Source of the DNA: Neisseria sicca 4320
GTDB taxonomy: Bacteria > Pseudomonadota > Gammaproteobacteria > Burkholderiales > Neisseriaceae
NCBI RefSeq assembly: GCF_000193735.1
Contig: NZ_AEPF01000108.1
Location: forward strand, 8,150-72,149
Direction of reading: 5' to 3'
DNA: 64,000 bases
The notes beneath the pieces are model-generated. The model searched no databases. It had not been told where the DNA came from and saw only the letters and a list, made by a program, of their open reading frames with translations. A program made the position numbers and the translations under genes. Of the stretch, positions 7,904 to 17,194 are shown piece by piece (within the stretch, counting starts at the first letter, position 1; the number at the start of each line of letters is the position of its first letter).

Positions 7904-8133
7904 ACTCCGGATTTTTTACGCAGCCACGCAACTCTGATGGAAAAAACGCCACCGGCCGCGGCAAACAGCAAAATTAAATAAAGGGACAGGCGTATCAAAT
8001 TTATCCTCGTCTGCCCGATTAAGCCCAAAGGTAACATCATCAGTCCTGCAAATATTAAAAACTCCGAAACCATTAAAGCGACAGAAATGAGGGCATAGCG
8101 GGTATCTGCATTGATTTTGTGATGACGGCTCAT
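7900..8133 (-). CDS. Small two-helix membrane protein
   Basis: The 77-aa product has hydrophobic segments at about residues 14-35 (ALISVALMVSEFLIFAGLMM) and 47-65 (LSLYLILLFAAAGGVF). Basic residues lie at both ends. Its stop overlaps the DUF971 start by four bases, so the two are co-translated and probably functionally linked. I do not recognise a named family. The overlap and membrane pattern support a real gene. Confidence 0.65.
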   Translation of the reverse strand: MSRHHKINADTRYALISVALMVSEFLIFAGLMMLPLGLIGQTRINLIRLSLYLILLFAAAGGVFSIRVAWLRKKSGV

Positions 8134-8201
8134 GGCTGCGCAAGGGTTGCTGAACTTGAAGTCGGGTCATTCTATCAGTTTTGCAGGCTAATTTCGATAA
8201 A

Positions 8202-8242
8202 AGGTCGTCTGAAACGGAAACGCCTGTTTCAGACGACCTTTT
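8202..8242 (-). terminator. DUS-pair terminator after the CAP-domain gene
   Basis: AGGTCGTCTGAA at 8202-8213 and its complement at 8228-8239. It is placed just past the stop of the minus-strand gene ending at 8262, and oligo-T on that strand follows the stem. Confidence 0.7.
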
Positions 8243-8261
8243 GGCTTTTGCTTTATCAGGC

Positions 8262-9548
8262 TTACTCGATAAGCAGGACAACTGCTTTTTCGGTTTCCTC
8301 ATTCGGCATCAGGCGCACGGCTGTGCCGGTTTTTCCTTTGAGGCGCACGAGGAAGCCTCCGGGTTTGCGTTCCAAAACCTCAAGCTTTGCATCACCTCGC
8401 GGGCGGAATGTGATTTTTTCGCATTCGCGAAGACACCAGTGGTTTTTCCAATGAATGAAATAAATGTTATCCGGTTTGACGGCAAGCGTTTCTCCGCCAT
8501 TGACGACAAAATAAGGATAATCGGGCTTTTTGGTTTTGAATGTCCATTCTGCTTTCTGTTTCTTACCGTTTTGACTGTATTCGAATACGGCGCGGTAGGC
8601 AGTGTCGTATTCGAGCGGCGATAGCGGGAAAAGCGCGAATTGTTTGTCAGTCAACTGTCCGTTTGGATCTGTGTATTTATCCAAAATTTTGGTTTTGTCG
8701 ATTTCGTTTTTGCCTTGATAAAGTTTGAACGACAGCATCTTGACTTCACTCCCATCGTCTGAAAATGCAATGCTGACGGGATTTCCGGTAAATTCATAAC
8801 CGGGCATGGGATCAGGATGTTCGCCGTAAAAATCCGGCGCGGCAAAATTTCCCTTCGGATAAGCGATATACGCTAATTTTGTTTGATTTTTAATTTCGTC
8901 GGCGTAAACGATAGAGCCATTGAAACAAGAATTTTTATAGAAACGGCGGCCTGCTTCCGGATAAGATCGCCCTAACGAACACCAATGATTGAATTCCCGG
9001 TTGCCCTGATTGAAGACGACGGCGGTTTTTCCGTTGCCATGCTCAACAGCTACGCCCGCCTCGTCAATATTTTGATCAAGCAAAGAAAAACGGTGGTAAA
9101 TGGCTGTCATCAGGGCATCAGTTTGCTCGTGCAGGACAAGCGTGCTTTTAAATCCATCCTGATGGCGGTACTCGCCCGTGCTGATGTTTTCATGAACCCC
9201 ATCGAAATAATAGCCTGCCTTGCGGGCGCGGTCGGAGGGCTTGTATCCCGTGTAAAATTGATTATTCCGATGTTTTTCGTCATGGCCGTCTTCAGGATTG
9301 ATCAGCAGATATTTGGCGTGCCTGCGGGCTGAGCGTTCCAATACCGGGGAATTCGACAGAGAATTCAAACCGGCAGCAGCACGCAAAAAATTAAGGTAAC
9401 CCAAACCGCTTAAAGTTTCTACGGACGAATGGTCTTGACCGGCTTGAGGGTGGATAAGGTCGTCTGAAAAGAAATAGCGATTTTGCTGGTAATAAAACAG
9501 ACCAAGCGCGCCTGCTAATATTACCAGCCAAATGGAGATGGATTTCAT
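8262..9548 (-). CDS. CAP/SCP-domain protein, membrane-anchored or secreted
   Basis: A 428-aa protein with an N-terminal hydrophobic segment (residues 4-20, SIWLVILAGALGLFYY) acting as signal or anchor. A CAP (cysteine-rich secretory/PR-1-like) domain spans about residues 45-190, with YLNFLRAAAGLNSLSNSPVLERSARRHAKYL, the later HENIS segment and a final AVVFNQG. The C-terminal half (about 220-428) is a beta-rich region I cannot assign. FSDDL near residue 27 is encoded by an uptake sequence, so a DUS has been fixed in the linker after the anchor. The function of bacterial CAP proteins is generally unknown. No partner gene is adjacent. Confidence 0.7.
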   Translation of the reverse strand: MKSISIWLVILAGALGLFYYQQNRYFFSDDLIHPQAGQDHSSVETLSGLGYLNFLRAAAGLNSLSNSPVLERSARRHAKYLLINPEDGHDEKHRNNQFYTGYKPSDRARKAGYYFDGVHENISTGEYRHQDGFKSTLVLHEQTDALMTAIYHRFSLLDQNIDEAGVAVEHGNGKTAVVFNQGNREFNHWCSLGRSYPEAGRRFYKNSCFNGSIVYADEIKNQTKLAYIAYPKGNFAAPDFYGEHPDPMPGYEFTGNPVSIAFSDDGSEVKMLSFKLYQGKNEIDKTKILDKYTDPNGQLTDKQFALFPLSPLEYDTAYRAVFEYSQNGKKQKAEWTFKTKKPDYPYFVVNGGETLAVKPDNIYFIHWKNHWCLRECEKITFRPRGDAKLEVLERKPGGFLVRLKGKTGTAVRLMPNEETEKAVVLLIE

Positions 9549-9870
9549 ATTGTCATTTTATAGAGTGAAGTGAGTTTAACGTACTGATGAAAGAACTTGG
9601 CGAATCATACAGCATAATATCCGTAAGCGTCGTCTGAAAAGCGCCGGCCAAATGAAATAAATGTATTTTTATTACAGTAAAATATTGTTAAGCGAATTTG
9701 CCTGATTTATAATTCCTGCCATATTGAAAGATGAAGTTTTTGTATTTTATGGGCAAATGACTTCATCCTCTTTTTTGTCTGTTGAAAATATTGAATATTT
9801 GCTCCATCGGTATTGGTTTGGCCAGCCCGAATCTGATATTTGCTTTATATCCTCGAATTAGGAAGTGTCC
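9549..9870. other. Intergenic region upstream of the dicarboxylate transporter
   Basis: An AT-rich spacer between two divergent genes, with a DUS-like CGTCGTCTGAAAA at about 9629. It contains possible -10 sequences (TTATAAT at about 9704) but no -35 or FNR-type palindrome that I can call with confidence. No gene is visible. Confidence 0.4.
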
Positions 9871-11208
9871 ATGTCCACAATGTTTTTTATCCAGTTCGCC
9901 ATCGTACTGGTGTGTATCTTAATCGGCGCACGGGTCGGCGGTATCGGCTTGGGCGTACTCGGCGGTGTCGGGTTGGCGGTTTTGGCTTTTGGTTTTCATC
10001 TTGAGCCGACCAGTCCGCCGATTGACGTGATGCTGATGATTATGGCGGTTGTTTCCGCCGCCGCATCGATGCAGGCAAGCGGCGGCTTGGACTACATGAT
10101 TAAAATCGCCACCCGCGTTTTACACCGCAATCCGAAATACATCACCTTCATCGCGCCTGCGGTTACATACCTGTTTACCGTATTGGCAGGCACGGGACAC
10201 GTCGCTTATTCGGTATTGCCCGTTATTGCCGAAGTCAGCCGCCGCAACGGCATCCGCCCGTCGCGTCCGTTGACGATGGCGGTTATCGCATCGCAATTTG
10301 CCATTGTTGCCAGCCCGATTGCGGCCGCGGTCGTTGCCTGCGTTACCTACCTTGAGCCGCAACACATCACCATGGCTGATGTACTGAAAGTGACTGTTCC
10401 TTCAACCATTCTCGGTATCGGTCTCGCCTGCGTATTCGTCAACAAGCTCGGCAAAGAGTTGAAAGATGACCCGCATTATCAGGCGTTGCTGAAAGACCCG
10501 GAATATGTAAAAGCCAACGAAAAAGATTCGGTTGAAGTTTCCAACGCGCCCGTCAGCAAAGAGGCGAAACTCTCGGTCGGTATTTTCCTCGCCGCCGCAT
10601 TACTGGTGGTCGTGATGGGTGCCGTCCCCGAGTTGCGTCCGACCTTCCAAACGGAAGAAGGCCCGAAACTGATGGGCATGGCGCACGCTATCGAAATCGT
10701 CATGCTTTCTGCCGCCGCGCTGATTATCCTACTGTGTAAACCGGATGGTAACGCGATTACAAAAGGCTCGGTGTTCCACGCGGGGATGCGTGCCGTTATC
10801 GCCGTATTCGGTGTGGCATGGCTGGGCGATACGCTGATGCACGGTCATCTGGCAGAAGTCAAAGAAACCGTATCGCATCTGGTCGAAACCGCGCCGTGGA
10901 CTTTTGCGTTTGCCCTGTTCGTTTTGTCCGTCTTGGTCAACAGCCAGGGGGCGACCGTCGCAACGCTGTTCCCCATCGGTATTTCGCTGGGCATTCCCGC
11001 TCCGATTATCATCGGCACGTTTGTCGCGGTGAACGGCTATTTCTTCATTCCGAACTACGGTCCGATTATCGCGGCGATTGATTTTGACAGCACAGGTTCA
11101 ACCAAAATCGGCAAATTTATTTTCAACCACAGCTTTATGATCCCCGGCCTCTTAAGCATGGCGTTTAGCTTGGCATTCGGTTTGTTGCTGGCGAATTATT
11201 TCTTTTAA
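9871..11208 (+). CDS. Anaerobic C4-dicarboxylate transporter, DcuA/DcuB type
   Basis: A 445-aa polytopic inner-membrane protein with about 11-12 hydrophobic segments. Family signatures include MIMAVVSAAASMQASGGLDYMIKIATRVLHRNPKYITFIAP and VLAGTGHVAYSVLPVIAEVS near the N-terminal third, and VNSQGATVATLFPIG with FIPNYGPIIAAIDFDSTGSTKIGKFIFNHSF near the C-terminus. Dcu carriers exchange fumarate, aspartate and malate for succinate. ATG 9871 is preferred over the in-frame GTG at 9865 because AGGA at 9860-9863 is then correctly spaced. DcuA and DcuB cannot be told apart here. It stands alone. Confidence 0.88.
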   Translation: MSTMFFIQFAIVLVCILIGARVGGIGLGVLGGVGLAVLAFGFHLEPTSPPIDVMLMIMAVVSAAASMQASGGLDYMIKIATRVLHRNPKYITFIAPAVTYLFTVLAGTGHVAYSVLPVIAEVSRRNGIRPSRPLTMAVIASQFAIVASPIAAAVVACVTYLEPQHITMADVLKVTVPSTILGIGLACVFVNKLGKELKDDPHYQALLKDPEYVKANEKDSVEVSNAPVSKEAKLSVGIFLAAALLVVVMGAVPELRPTFQTEEGPKLMGMAHAIEIVMLSAAALIILLCKPDGNAITKGSVFHAGMRAVIAVFGVAWLGDTLMHGHLAEVKETVSHLVETAPWTFAFALFVLSVLVNSQGATVATLFPIGISLGIPAPIIIGTFVAVNGYFFIPNYGPIIAAIDFDSTGSTKIGKFIFNHSFMIPGLLSMAFSLAFGLLLANYFF

Positions 11209-11265
11209 GGTCGTCTGAAAAAAAGGTCGTCTGAAAACCAAAATGCGTTTTCAGACGACCTTTGC
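11209..11265 (+). terminator. Triple-DUS terminator after the Dcu transporter
   Basis: Two direct copies of AGGTCGTCTGAA (about 11207-11218 and 11223-11234) are followed by one inverted copy ending at about 11262 and a T tract. Either direct copy can pair with the inverted one. Confidence 0.65.
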
Positions 11266-11342
11266 ATTAGGATTATCCGCTATAATATCACCGCATAACA
11301 AAACCCGTCTTTTACGACCCTATCCCCACGGAGCGTACAAAA

Positions 11343-11528
11343 ATGTACCACTACAAATCCGAAGCCACCCAGTTTCTCGACAAACTTATCGAAGACAATC
11401 CGCAACTGGAAACGCAACGCCTAGAAAACCGCCACCTGCTTTGGGATGTCGAATTAAATCCGCAAGAGCAGGCAGAGTTTGAGGCTGCCAAAGTCGCCAA
11501 AAAACCTTACACATACTATCAAGACTGA
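11343..11528 (+). CDS. DUF3460 family protein
   Basis: A 61-aa soluble protein, MYHYKSEATQFLDKLIEDNPQ ... with LLWDVELNPQEQAEFEAAKVAKKPYTYYQD. It matches my recollection of DUF3460, a short beta-proteobacterial family with a conserved W-D and a C-terminal KPY-Y motif. Function is unknown. It is followed by an O-methyltransferase gene only 10 bases later, so the two are likely co-transcribed. Confidence 0.8.
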   Translation: MYHYKSEATQFLDKLIEDNPQLETQRLENRHLLWDVELNPQEQAEFEAAKVAKKPYTYYQD

Positions 11529-11538
11529 TCGTGCCGAA

Positions 11539-12207
11539 ATGACTGTCCGCACATCCAACACCCCTGCCGGACTACAGGACTACCTCAATACCATCGGACA
11601 AGCGGAGCATCCCGTCCTTGCCGCATTGCGCGAGCGCACGCTTTCACACCGATTGGGCAATATGGCCATTGCCCGCGAACAAGCCGCCCTGCTTTCTTGG
11701 TTGACGCAGCTTATCCGTGCCGAAAAATATTTGGAAATCGGCGTGTTTACAGGATACAGCAGCACCGCCGTCGCGCTTGCATTGCCCGAGCATGGCAAAG
11801 TTACCGCCTGCGACATCAACGTAACATTTACCGACATAGCGCGCGAAACTTGGCGGGCGGCAGGGGTGGAACACAAAATTTCGCTGTACCTGCAACCTGC
11901 CCTTTTGACTTTGGACGACCTGATAGCGCAAGGCGAAGCGGAAAGTTACGACCTGGCCCTGATAGATGCGGATAAGCCCCCTACCCCGCAATATTTCGAA
12001 CGTTGCCTGAAGCTTGTGCGTAAGGGCGGCATTATCGCCATCGACAATGTTTTGCTGAATGGCCGGGTCTTGCATGAGGGCGACGAACACTCCCCGCCCA
12101 GCTTGAAAATACTGCAAACATTCAACCGCAGCCTACCCGAAGATGAACGTATCGTTCCCATTACCCTACCCGTCGGCGACGGATTGACCCTTCTATTGAA
12201 AAAATAA
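11539..12207 (+). CDS. O-methyltransferase (family 3, COMT/CCoAOMT-like)
   Basis: A 222-aa class I SAM-dependent methyltransferase. The SAM-binding segment is KYLEIGVFTGYSSTAVALALP, the acidic strand-2 loop is VTACDIN, and the metal/substrate segment YDLALIDADKPPTPQYFERCLKLVRKGGIIAIDNVL is typical of bacterial caffeoyl-CoA-type O-methyltransferases. ATG 11539 (MTVRTSNTP) is chosen because the upstream frame overlaps the DUF3460 gene. The substrate is unknown. It is followed 4 bases later by a lipoprotein gene. Confidence 0.85.
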   Translation: MTVRTSNTPAGLQDYLNTIGQAEHPVLAALRERTLSHRLGNMAIAREQAALLSWLTQLIRAEKYLEIGVFTGYSSTAVALALPEHGKVTACDINVTFTDIARETWRAAGVEHKISLYLQPALLTLDDLIAQGEAESYDLALIDADKPPTPQYFERCLKLVRKGGIIAIDNVLLNGRVLHEGDEHSPPSLKILQTFNRSLPEDERIVPITLPVGDGLTLLLKK

Positions 12208-12211
12208 ACCG

Positions 12212-12946
12212 ATGAAAACAAACCTGCTTATCCGACTGCTTCCCATTGCCGTTACCGCCGCCTGTACTTCCGTTTCATCCCCGTCTTCAGACGACACTTT
12301 TTCGCTGCCGGATATTCCCGATAGCCCGCAGAAAGTATCCATCCCCTATCCCAAGCTCGACGAACAGACACAAATCGACCATTTGGGCGTACAGGTTGCA
12401 CGCATTGAGCGGGAAATGGAGGCGGTAAACCTTCGTTTGCAGCAAATCGAGCAGCAAAACAAAATCCACTCCCGTCCTGCTAAGAAAACCGTGTCGCAAC
12501 GCTTGGACGACCAGAAGCTCAAAAAACATTATCTGGAGAACGGCGGTACCGCGCCGACCGAAACAGATTCCCTTACCCTAAACGAAACCCGTCTTTACGA
12601 GCGTGCATCCAAATACTACCGCAGCGGGAATTATCGGGCGGCGGCAGCCATTCTGAAGGAAGCCGACGGCGGTAACGGCAGCGATATTGCGCGCCGCAAT
12701 ATGTATCTGTTGCTGCAAAGCCAGCAGCGCATGGGCCACTGCGAATCCGTCATCGAAATCGGCGGACGCTACGCCAACCGCTTCCGCAGCAGCCCGCAAG
12801 CCCCCGACGCGCTCTTCAGCATCGGACAATGCCAATACAAACTGCAACAGAAAGACATCGCCCTCAACACATGGCGCAAGCTGATACAGAGCTATCCCGA
12901 TAGCGAAGCTGCCAAACGCGCCGCTATCAGTATCAAGCAACGATAA
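12212..12946 (+). CDS. TPR-type outer-envelope lipoprotein (CpoB/YbgF-like)
   Basis: A 244-aa protein with a lipoprotein signal peptide and lipobox VTAAC giving Cys18. A coiled-coil stretch follows (about residues 55-90, IDHLGVQVARIEREMEAVNLRLQQIEQQN). TPR-like helices fill the C-terminus from residue 125: YERASKYYRSGNYRAAAAIL, then PDALFSIGQCQYKLQQKDIALNTWRKLIQSYPDSEAAKRA. The coiled coil plus TPR layout is that of CpoB/YbgF, which couples Tol-Pal to septal peptidoglycan synthesis. However, no tol-pal genes are nearby, so the family call is by architecture only. SSDD after the lipobox is DUS-encoded. Confidence 0.75.
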   Translation: MKTNLLIRLLPIAVTAACTSVSSPSSDDTFSLPDIPDSPQKVSIPYPKLDEQTQIDHLGVQVARIEREMEAVNLRLQQIEQQNKIHSRPAKKTVSQRLDDQKLKKHYLENGGTAPTETDSLTLNETRLYERASKYYRSGNYRAAAAILKEADGGNGSDIARRNMYLLLQSQQRMGHCESVIEIGGRYANRFRSSPQAPDALFSIGQCQYKLQQKDIALNTWRKLIQSYPDSEAAKRAAISIKQR

Positions 12947-13025
12947 CTTTTCAGACGATCTCCCCCCTATTCGAAGGTCGTCTGAAATCATTCATTGAAT
13001 AATGTTTTATACAATAGGAGCAAAT

Positions 13026-13511
13026 ATGGCCAAAATCGGCATTATCATGGGCAGCAACAGCGACTGGCCCGTCATGCAGCAGGCAGCGCAGTTTCTCAAA
13101 GAGTTCGGCGTCGAATACGAAGCCCGCGTCGTGTCCGCACACCGCACCCCCGATTTAATGTTCGAATACGCTGAAACCGCCCGCGAACGCGGCATCAAAG
13201 CCATCATCGCCGGTGCGGGCGGCGCGGCACACCTGCCCGGCATGGTTGCCGCCAAAACCACCGTCCCCGTATTGGGCGTTCCCGTACCCAGCAAATACCT
13301 GCGAGGCGAAGACTCCCTGCTCTCCATCGTGCAAATGCCCAAAGGCGTTCCCGTTGCCACTTTTGCCATCGGCGAAGCAGGAGCCGCCAACGCCGCCCTG
13401 TTCGCTATCTCGCTGCTTGCCAACGAAGATCTCAAGCTGGCGCAAAAACTTGCCGATTTCCGCGCCAAGCAGGAGCAAACCGTTTTAGACATGGAATTAC
13501 CCGAAGCCTGA
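13026..13511 (+). CDS. purE: N5-carboxyaminoimidazole ribonucleotide mutase PurE
   Basis: A 161-aa class I PurE, which moves the carboxyl group of N5-CAIR to give CAIR in purine synthesis. GSNSDWPVM (residues 9-17) and SAHRTPDLMFEYA carry the substrate-binding Ser and the catalytic His. GAGGAAHLPGM is also conserved. ATG 13026 is preceded by TAGGAG, a good ribosome binding site. An in-frame ATG 24 bases earlier is less likely. A DUS-pair terminator follows. Confidence 0.96.
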   Translation: MAKIGIIMGSNSDWPVMQQAAQFLKEFGVEYEARVVSAHRTPDLMFEYAETARERGIKAIIAGAGGAAHLPGMVAAKTTVPVLGVPVPSKYLRGEDSLLSIVQMPKGVPVATFAIGEAGAANAALFAISLLANEDLKLAQKLADFRAKQEQTVLDMELPEA

Positions 13512-13519
13512 TATAAAAA

Positions 13520-13562
13520 AGGTCGTCTGAAAACGGATTTTCGTTTTTCAGACGACCTTTTT
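13520..13562 (+). terminator. DUS-pair terminator after purE
   Basis: AGGTCGTCTGAA at 13520-13531 pairs with 13547-13558, followed by TTTTT. Confidence 0.8.
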
Positions 13563-13630
13563 GCCTGATTTCAAAGAAACCTTCAAAATCGTTTAAAATC
13601 CATACCCTTTCATCTTTCTCAATCTGCCTT

Positions 13631-15538
13631 ATGAACATCTTATCCGTAGAAAACGCTTCCTTTGCCGTCGGCCATGTCGCCCTGCTCGACAAAACTTCCT
13701 TCCAACTCGACAGCGGCGAAAAAATCGGCTTAATCGGCCGCAACGGCGCGGGTAAATCTTCGTTTCTAAAAATCCTCGCCGGCGTGCAGAAGCTCGACGA
13801 CGGGCAGATTATCGTTCAAAACAACCTCAAAATCGTTTATGTGCCGCAGGAATCGTTTTTCGACAAAGAAGCCACCGTATTCGACACCGTCGCCGAAGGC
13901 TTGGGCGAAATCCGCGACCTGCTGCGCCGTTACCACCGCGTCAGCCATGACTTGGAAAATGGTTCAAGTGAAACCTTATTGAAAGAACTCAACGAATTAC
14001 AGCTTGAAATCGAAGCGAAGGACGGCTGGAAGCTGGATGCCGCGGTGAAGCAGACTTTGGGCGAACTCGGTTTGCCGGAAAACGAAAAAATCGGCAACCT
14101 CTCCGGCGGGCAGAAAAAGCGCGTCGCCCTGGCGCAGGCTTGGGTGCAGAAGCCCGACGTATTGCTGCTGGACGAGCCGACCAACCATTTGGACATAGAC
14201 GCGATTATCTGGCTGGAAAACCTGCTCAAAGCGTTTGAAGGCAGCCTGGTCGTGATTACCCATGACCGCCGTTTTTTGGACAACATCGCTACGCGAATCG
14301 TCGAACTCGATCGCGGTATATTGCGCTCCTATCCCGGCTCGTTCTCCAAATACAGCGAAAAAAAAGCGCAAGAGTTGGCAGTAGAAGCGGAACATAACCG
14401 CCTCTTCGACAAATTCCACGCTCAGGAAGAAGCGTGGATACGCAAAGGCATCGAAGCGCGCCGTACCCGCAACGAAGGCCGCGTGCGCCGTTTGGAAGAA
14501 CTGCGCCGCCAGCGCGCCGAACGCCGCAACGTACAAGGGCAGGTCAACTTCAAACTCGACAGCGGCGAGAAAAGCGGCAAAATCATCGCCGAGCTGGAAC
14601 ACGCCTCGTTTGCCTATGGCGACAAAGTCATCATGGACAAATTTTCCGCCATCTTGCAGCGCGGTGACAAAATCGGCTTAATCGGCCCCAACGGTATCGG
14701 CAAAACCACCTTCCTCAAGCTGATTCTGGGCGAATTGCAGCCGACCTACGGCAGAATCCGCATCGGCAGCAAGCAGGAAGTCGCCTATTTTGACCAGTTC
14801 CGCAACGCGTTGAACGAAAACGACACCGTGTTTTACACGCTCGGACAAGGCAACGATTACGTCGAAATCGGCGGCAAGAAAAAACACGTCATGAGCTATC
14901 TGGAAGATTTCCTGTTCCACCCTGCCCGCGCGCAAAGCCCTGTTTCATCGCTCTCCGGCGGCGAACGCAACCGCCTCCTGCTGGCAAAACTCTTTACCCG
15001 CCCTGCCAATATCCTGGTCTTGGACGAACCGACCAACGACTTGGACATCGACACCCAAGAGCTGCTCGAAGACCTGCTGCGCGATTACCAGGGCACGGTA
15101 TTCCTCGTCTCACACGACCGTATGTTCCTTGATAACGTAATTACCCAAAGCATTGTTTTCGAAGGACAAGGCCGTCTGAAAGAATACATCGGCGGCTATC
15201 AGGACTACATCGACGCAAAATCACGCGAAGAGAAAATTCAGACGACCTCCGCGCCCAAAGCAGCCGCTGAACCGGAAAAAGCCAAACCCAAAGCCAACCG
15301 CACGGTCAAACTTTCCTACAAAGAACAACGCGAACTCGACGCCCTGCCCGACGAAATCGCCGCCTTGGAAACCGAACAGGCGGAAATCAACGCGCAACTT
15401 TCCGATCCTGAAATTTTCAAAGATTACGAAAAAGCCGGCGCATTGCAAAACCGCGCCGAAGAAATCGAAACACTGCTCTTGGAAAAATTGGAACGCTGGG
15501 AGCTTCTGGAAGCTAAGCAGAACGGTGAAGCAATCTGA
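13631..15538 (+). CDS. uup: ABC-F ATPase Uup
   Basis: A 635-aa soluble protein with two ABC ATPase domains and no membrane segments. Domain 1 has Walker A GRNGAGKS (36-43), signature LSGGQKKRVALAQAW and Walker B LLLDEPTNHLD. The linker between domains is rich in Arg and Glu (IEARRTRNEGRVRRLEELRRQRAERR). Domain 2 has GPNGIGKTT, LSGGERNRLLLAKLF and LVLDEPTNDLD. A C-terminal coiled coil (about 550-630) is the DNA-binding extension typical of Uup. ABC-F proteins act on ribosomes, and Uup is linked to transposon-excision and branched-DNA phenotypes. A DUS lies in the linker before the coiled coil (15238-15249). Confidence 0.92.
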   Translation: MNILSVENASFAVGHVALLDKTSFQLDSGEKIGLIGRNGAGKSSFLKILAGVQKLDDGQIIVQNNLKIVYVPQESFFDKEATVFDTVAEGLGEIRDLLRRYHRVSHDLENGSSETLLKELNELQLEIEAKDGWKLDAAVKQTLGELGLPENEKIGNLSGGQKKRVALAQAWVQKPDVLLLDEPTNHLDIDAIIWLENLLKAFEGSLVVITHDRRFLDNIATRIVELDRGILRSYPGSFSKYSEKKAQELAVEAEHNRLFDKFHAQEEAWIRKGIEARRTRNEGRVRRLEELRRQRAERRNVQGQVNFKLDSGEKSGKIIAELEHASFAYGDKVIMDKFSAILQRGDKIGLIGPNGIGKTTFLKLILGELQPTYGRIRIGSKQEVAYFDQFRNALNENDTVFYTLGQGNDYVEIGGKKKHVMSYLEDFLFHPARAQSPVSSLSGGERNRLLLAKLFTRPANILVLDEPTNDLDIDTQELLEDLLRDYQGTVFLVSHDRMFLDNVITQSIVFEGQGRLKEYIGGYQDYIDAKSREEKIQTTSAPKAAAEPEKAKPKANRTVKLSYKEQRELDALPDEIAALETEQAEINAQLSDPEIFKDYEKAGALQNRAEEIETLLLEKLERWELLEAKQNGEAI

Positions 15539-15568
15539 TTTTTAGGGCATTATTCAAACAATAGAAAA

Positions 15569-15602
15569 AGGTCGTCTGAAACTTTCAGACGACCTTTTTT
15601 TA
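15569..15602. terminator. Bidirectional DUS-pair terminator between uup and guaB
   Basis: AGGTCGTCTGAA at 15569-15580 pairs with 15584-15595 with a very short loop. T runs flank it on both strands, suiting the convergent genes on each side. Confidence 0.8.
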
Positions 15603-15609
15603 CTTTACC

Positions 15610-17073
15610 TTAGCGGTGATAGTTCGGCGCTTCTTTGGTAATTTGAACATCGTGAACGTGGGATTCGCTCATACCGGCGGAGGTAATTTCTACAAATTCC
15701 GCTTTTTCGTGCATTTCTGCGATATTGGCGCAGCCCAAATAGCCCATGCTGGAACGCAGTCCGCCGGTCAGTTGGTGAATAATGTTCACAATCGGGCCTT
15801 TGTAGGGGACGCGGCCTTCGATACCTTCGGGGACGTATTTGTCGGTGCTGTCGGTTTTATCTTGAAAGTAGCGGTCGGCGGAGCCTTGGCTCATTGCCCC
15901 CAAGGAACCCATGCCGCGGTAGGATTTGTACGAGCGGCCTTGGTAGAGTTCGATTTCGCCCGGTGCTTCTTCCGTACCGGCAAACATACCGCCCAGCATA
16001 ACGCTGTATGCGCCCGCTGCCAGAGCTTTGGCGATGTCGCCTGAGAAGCGGATGCCGCCGTCTGCAATAAGCGGAACGCCTGTGCCTTTGAGGGCTTCGG
16101 CAACGTTGTGGATGGCGGTCAGTTGCGGCACGCCTACGCCTGCAACGATACGGGTGGTACAAATCGAACCCGGACCGATACCGACTTTGACGGCATCTGC
16201 GCCTGCTGCAACCAAATCCAAAGCGGCTTTGGCGGTTGCGATATTGCCGCCGATGACTTGGATGTGCGGATAGGTTTCTTTCACCCATTTCACGCGTTCG
16301 ATAACGCCTTGGCTATGGCCGTGTGCAGTATCGACGACGATCACGTCGACTCCTGCTCCGACTAAGGCTTTGACGCGTTCTTCGGTGTCGCCACCGGTGC
16401 CGACTGCCGCGCCTACGCGCAAACGACCCTCAGAGTCTTTGTTGGCATTCGGAAACTCGGTGGTTTTCAAAATATCTTTTACGGTAATCAAGCCTTTCAG
16501 CTCGTCTTTTTCGTTCAAGACCAAAACGCGCTCGACTTTGTGTTCGTGCATCAGTTCGCGTGCTTCGTCGATGCTTGTGCCTTCGGGGACGGTAACCAAG
16601 CGTTCGCGCGGGGTCATGATGGCGGAAACGGGCAGGTCGAGACGGTTTTCAAAACGCAGGTCGCGGTTGGTAACGATACCGACCACTTTGCCGTTTTCTA
16701 CGACGGGCAGACCGGACATTTTGCGTTTGCGTTGCGCACGCATTTCCAATACTTCGCGGATAAGCGTCGTCGGCGCAACCGTAATAGGGTCTTTCACTAC
16801 GCCGCTCTCATGGCGTTTCACTTTGGAAACGGCACGCGCCTGCATTTCGGGCGTCATGTTTTTATGGATAATGCCGATACCGCCTTCTTGTGCCATGGAA
16901 ATAGCGAGGCGTGCTTCGGTAACGGTGTCCATTGCGGCGGAAAGTAAGGGGAGGTTGAGCGTGATTTCGCGGGTGAGCTTGGTTTGAAGTTTAACGTCTC
17001 GTGGCAGCACGGTTGAATGTGCAGGAACCAACAAAACATCGTCGAAAGTATAGGCTTTTTCTACGATACGCAT
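15610..17073 (-). CDS. guaB: Inosine-5'-monophosphate dehydrogenase
   Basis: A 487-aa enzyme oxidising IMP to XMP, the committed step to GMP. A TIM barrel is split by two CBS domains (about residues 90-205, including SGLPVVENGKVVGIVTNRD and RVLVLNEKDELKGLITVKD). The catalytic loop GPGSICTTRIVAGVGVPQ places the nucleophile at Cys305. The start MRIVEKAYTFDDVLLVP at 17073 matches the family; an in-frame start 66 bases upstream adds an unrelated segment and is rejected. Confidence 0.96.
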   Translation of the reverse strand: MRIVEKAYTFDDVLLVPAHSTVLPRDVKLQTKLTREITLNLPLLSAAMDTVTEARLAISMAQEGGIGIIHKNMTPEMQARAVSKVKRHESGVVKDPITVAPTTLIREVLEMRAQRKRKMSGLPVVENGKVVGIVTNRDLRFENRLDLPVSAIMTPRERLVTVPEGTSIDEARELMHEHKVERVLVLNEKDELKGLITVKDILKTTEFPNANKDSEGRLRVGAAVGTGGDTEERVKALVGAGVDVIVVDTAHGHSQGVIERVKWVKETYPHIQVIGGNIATAKAALDLVAAGADAVKVGIGPGSICTTRIVAGVGVPQLTAIHNVAEALKGTGVPLIADGGIRFSGDIAKALAAGAYSVMLGGMFAGTEEAPGEIELYQGRSYKSYRGMGSLGAMSQGSADRYFQDKTDSTDKYVPEGIEGRVPYKGPIVNIIHQLTGGLRSSMGYLGCANIAEMHEKAEFVEITSAGMSESHVHDVQITKEAPNYHR

Positions 17074-17194
17074 GATGCTCAGTCTTTCAGTTTGTGCAAG
17101 ATGCACGGCATTATAGCATTTAAACGCCAACCTTGACAAAATTTTGCAGGGCCTTTGTTATTTTTTTACACGATGATAAATGCCCGGAAATTTT

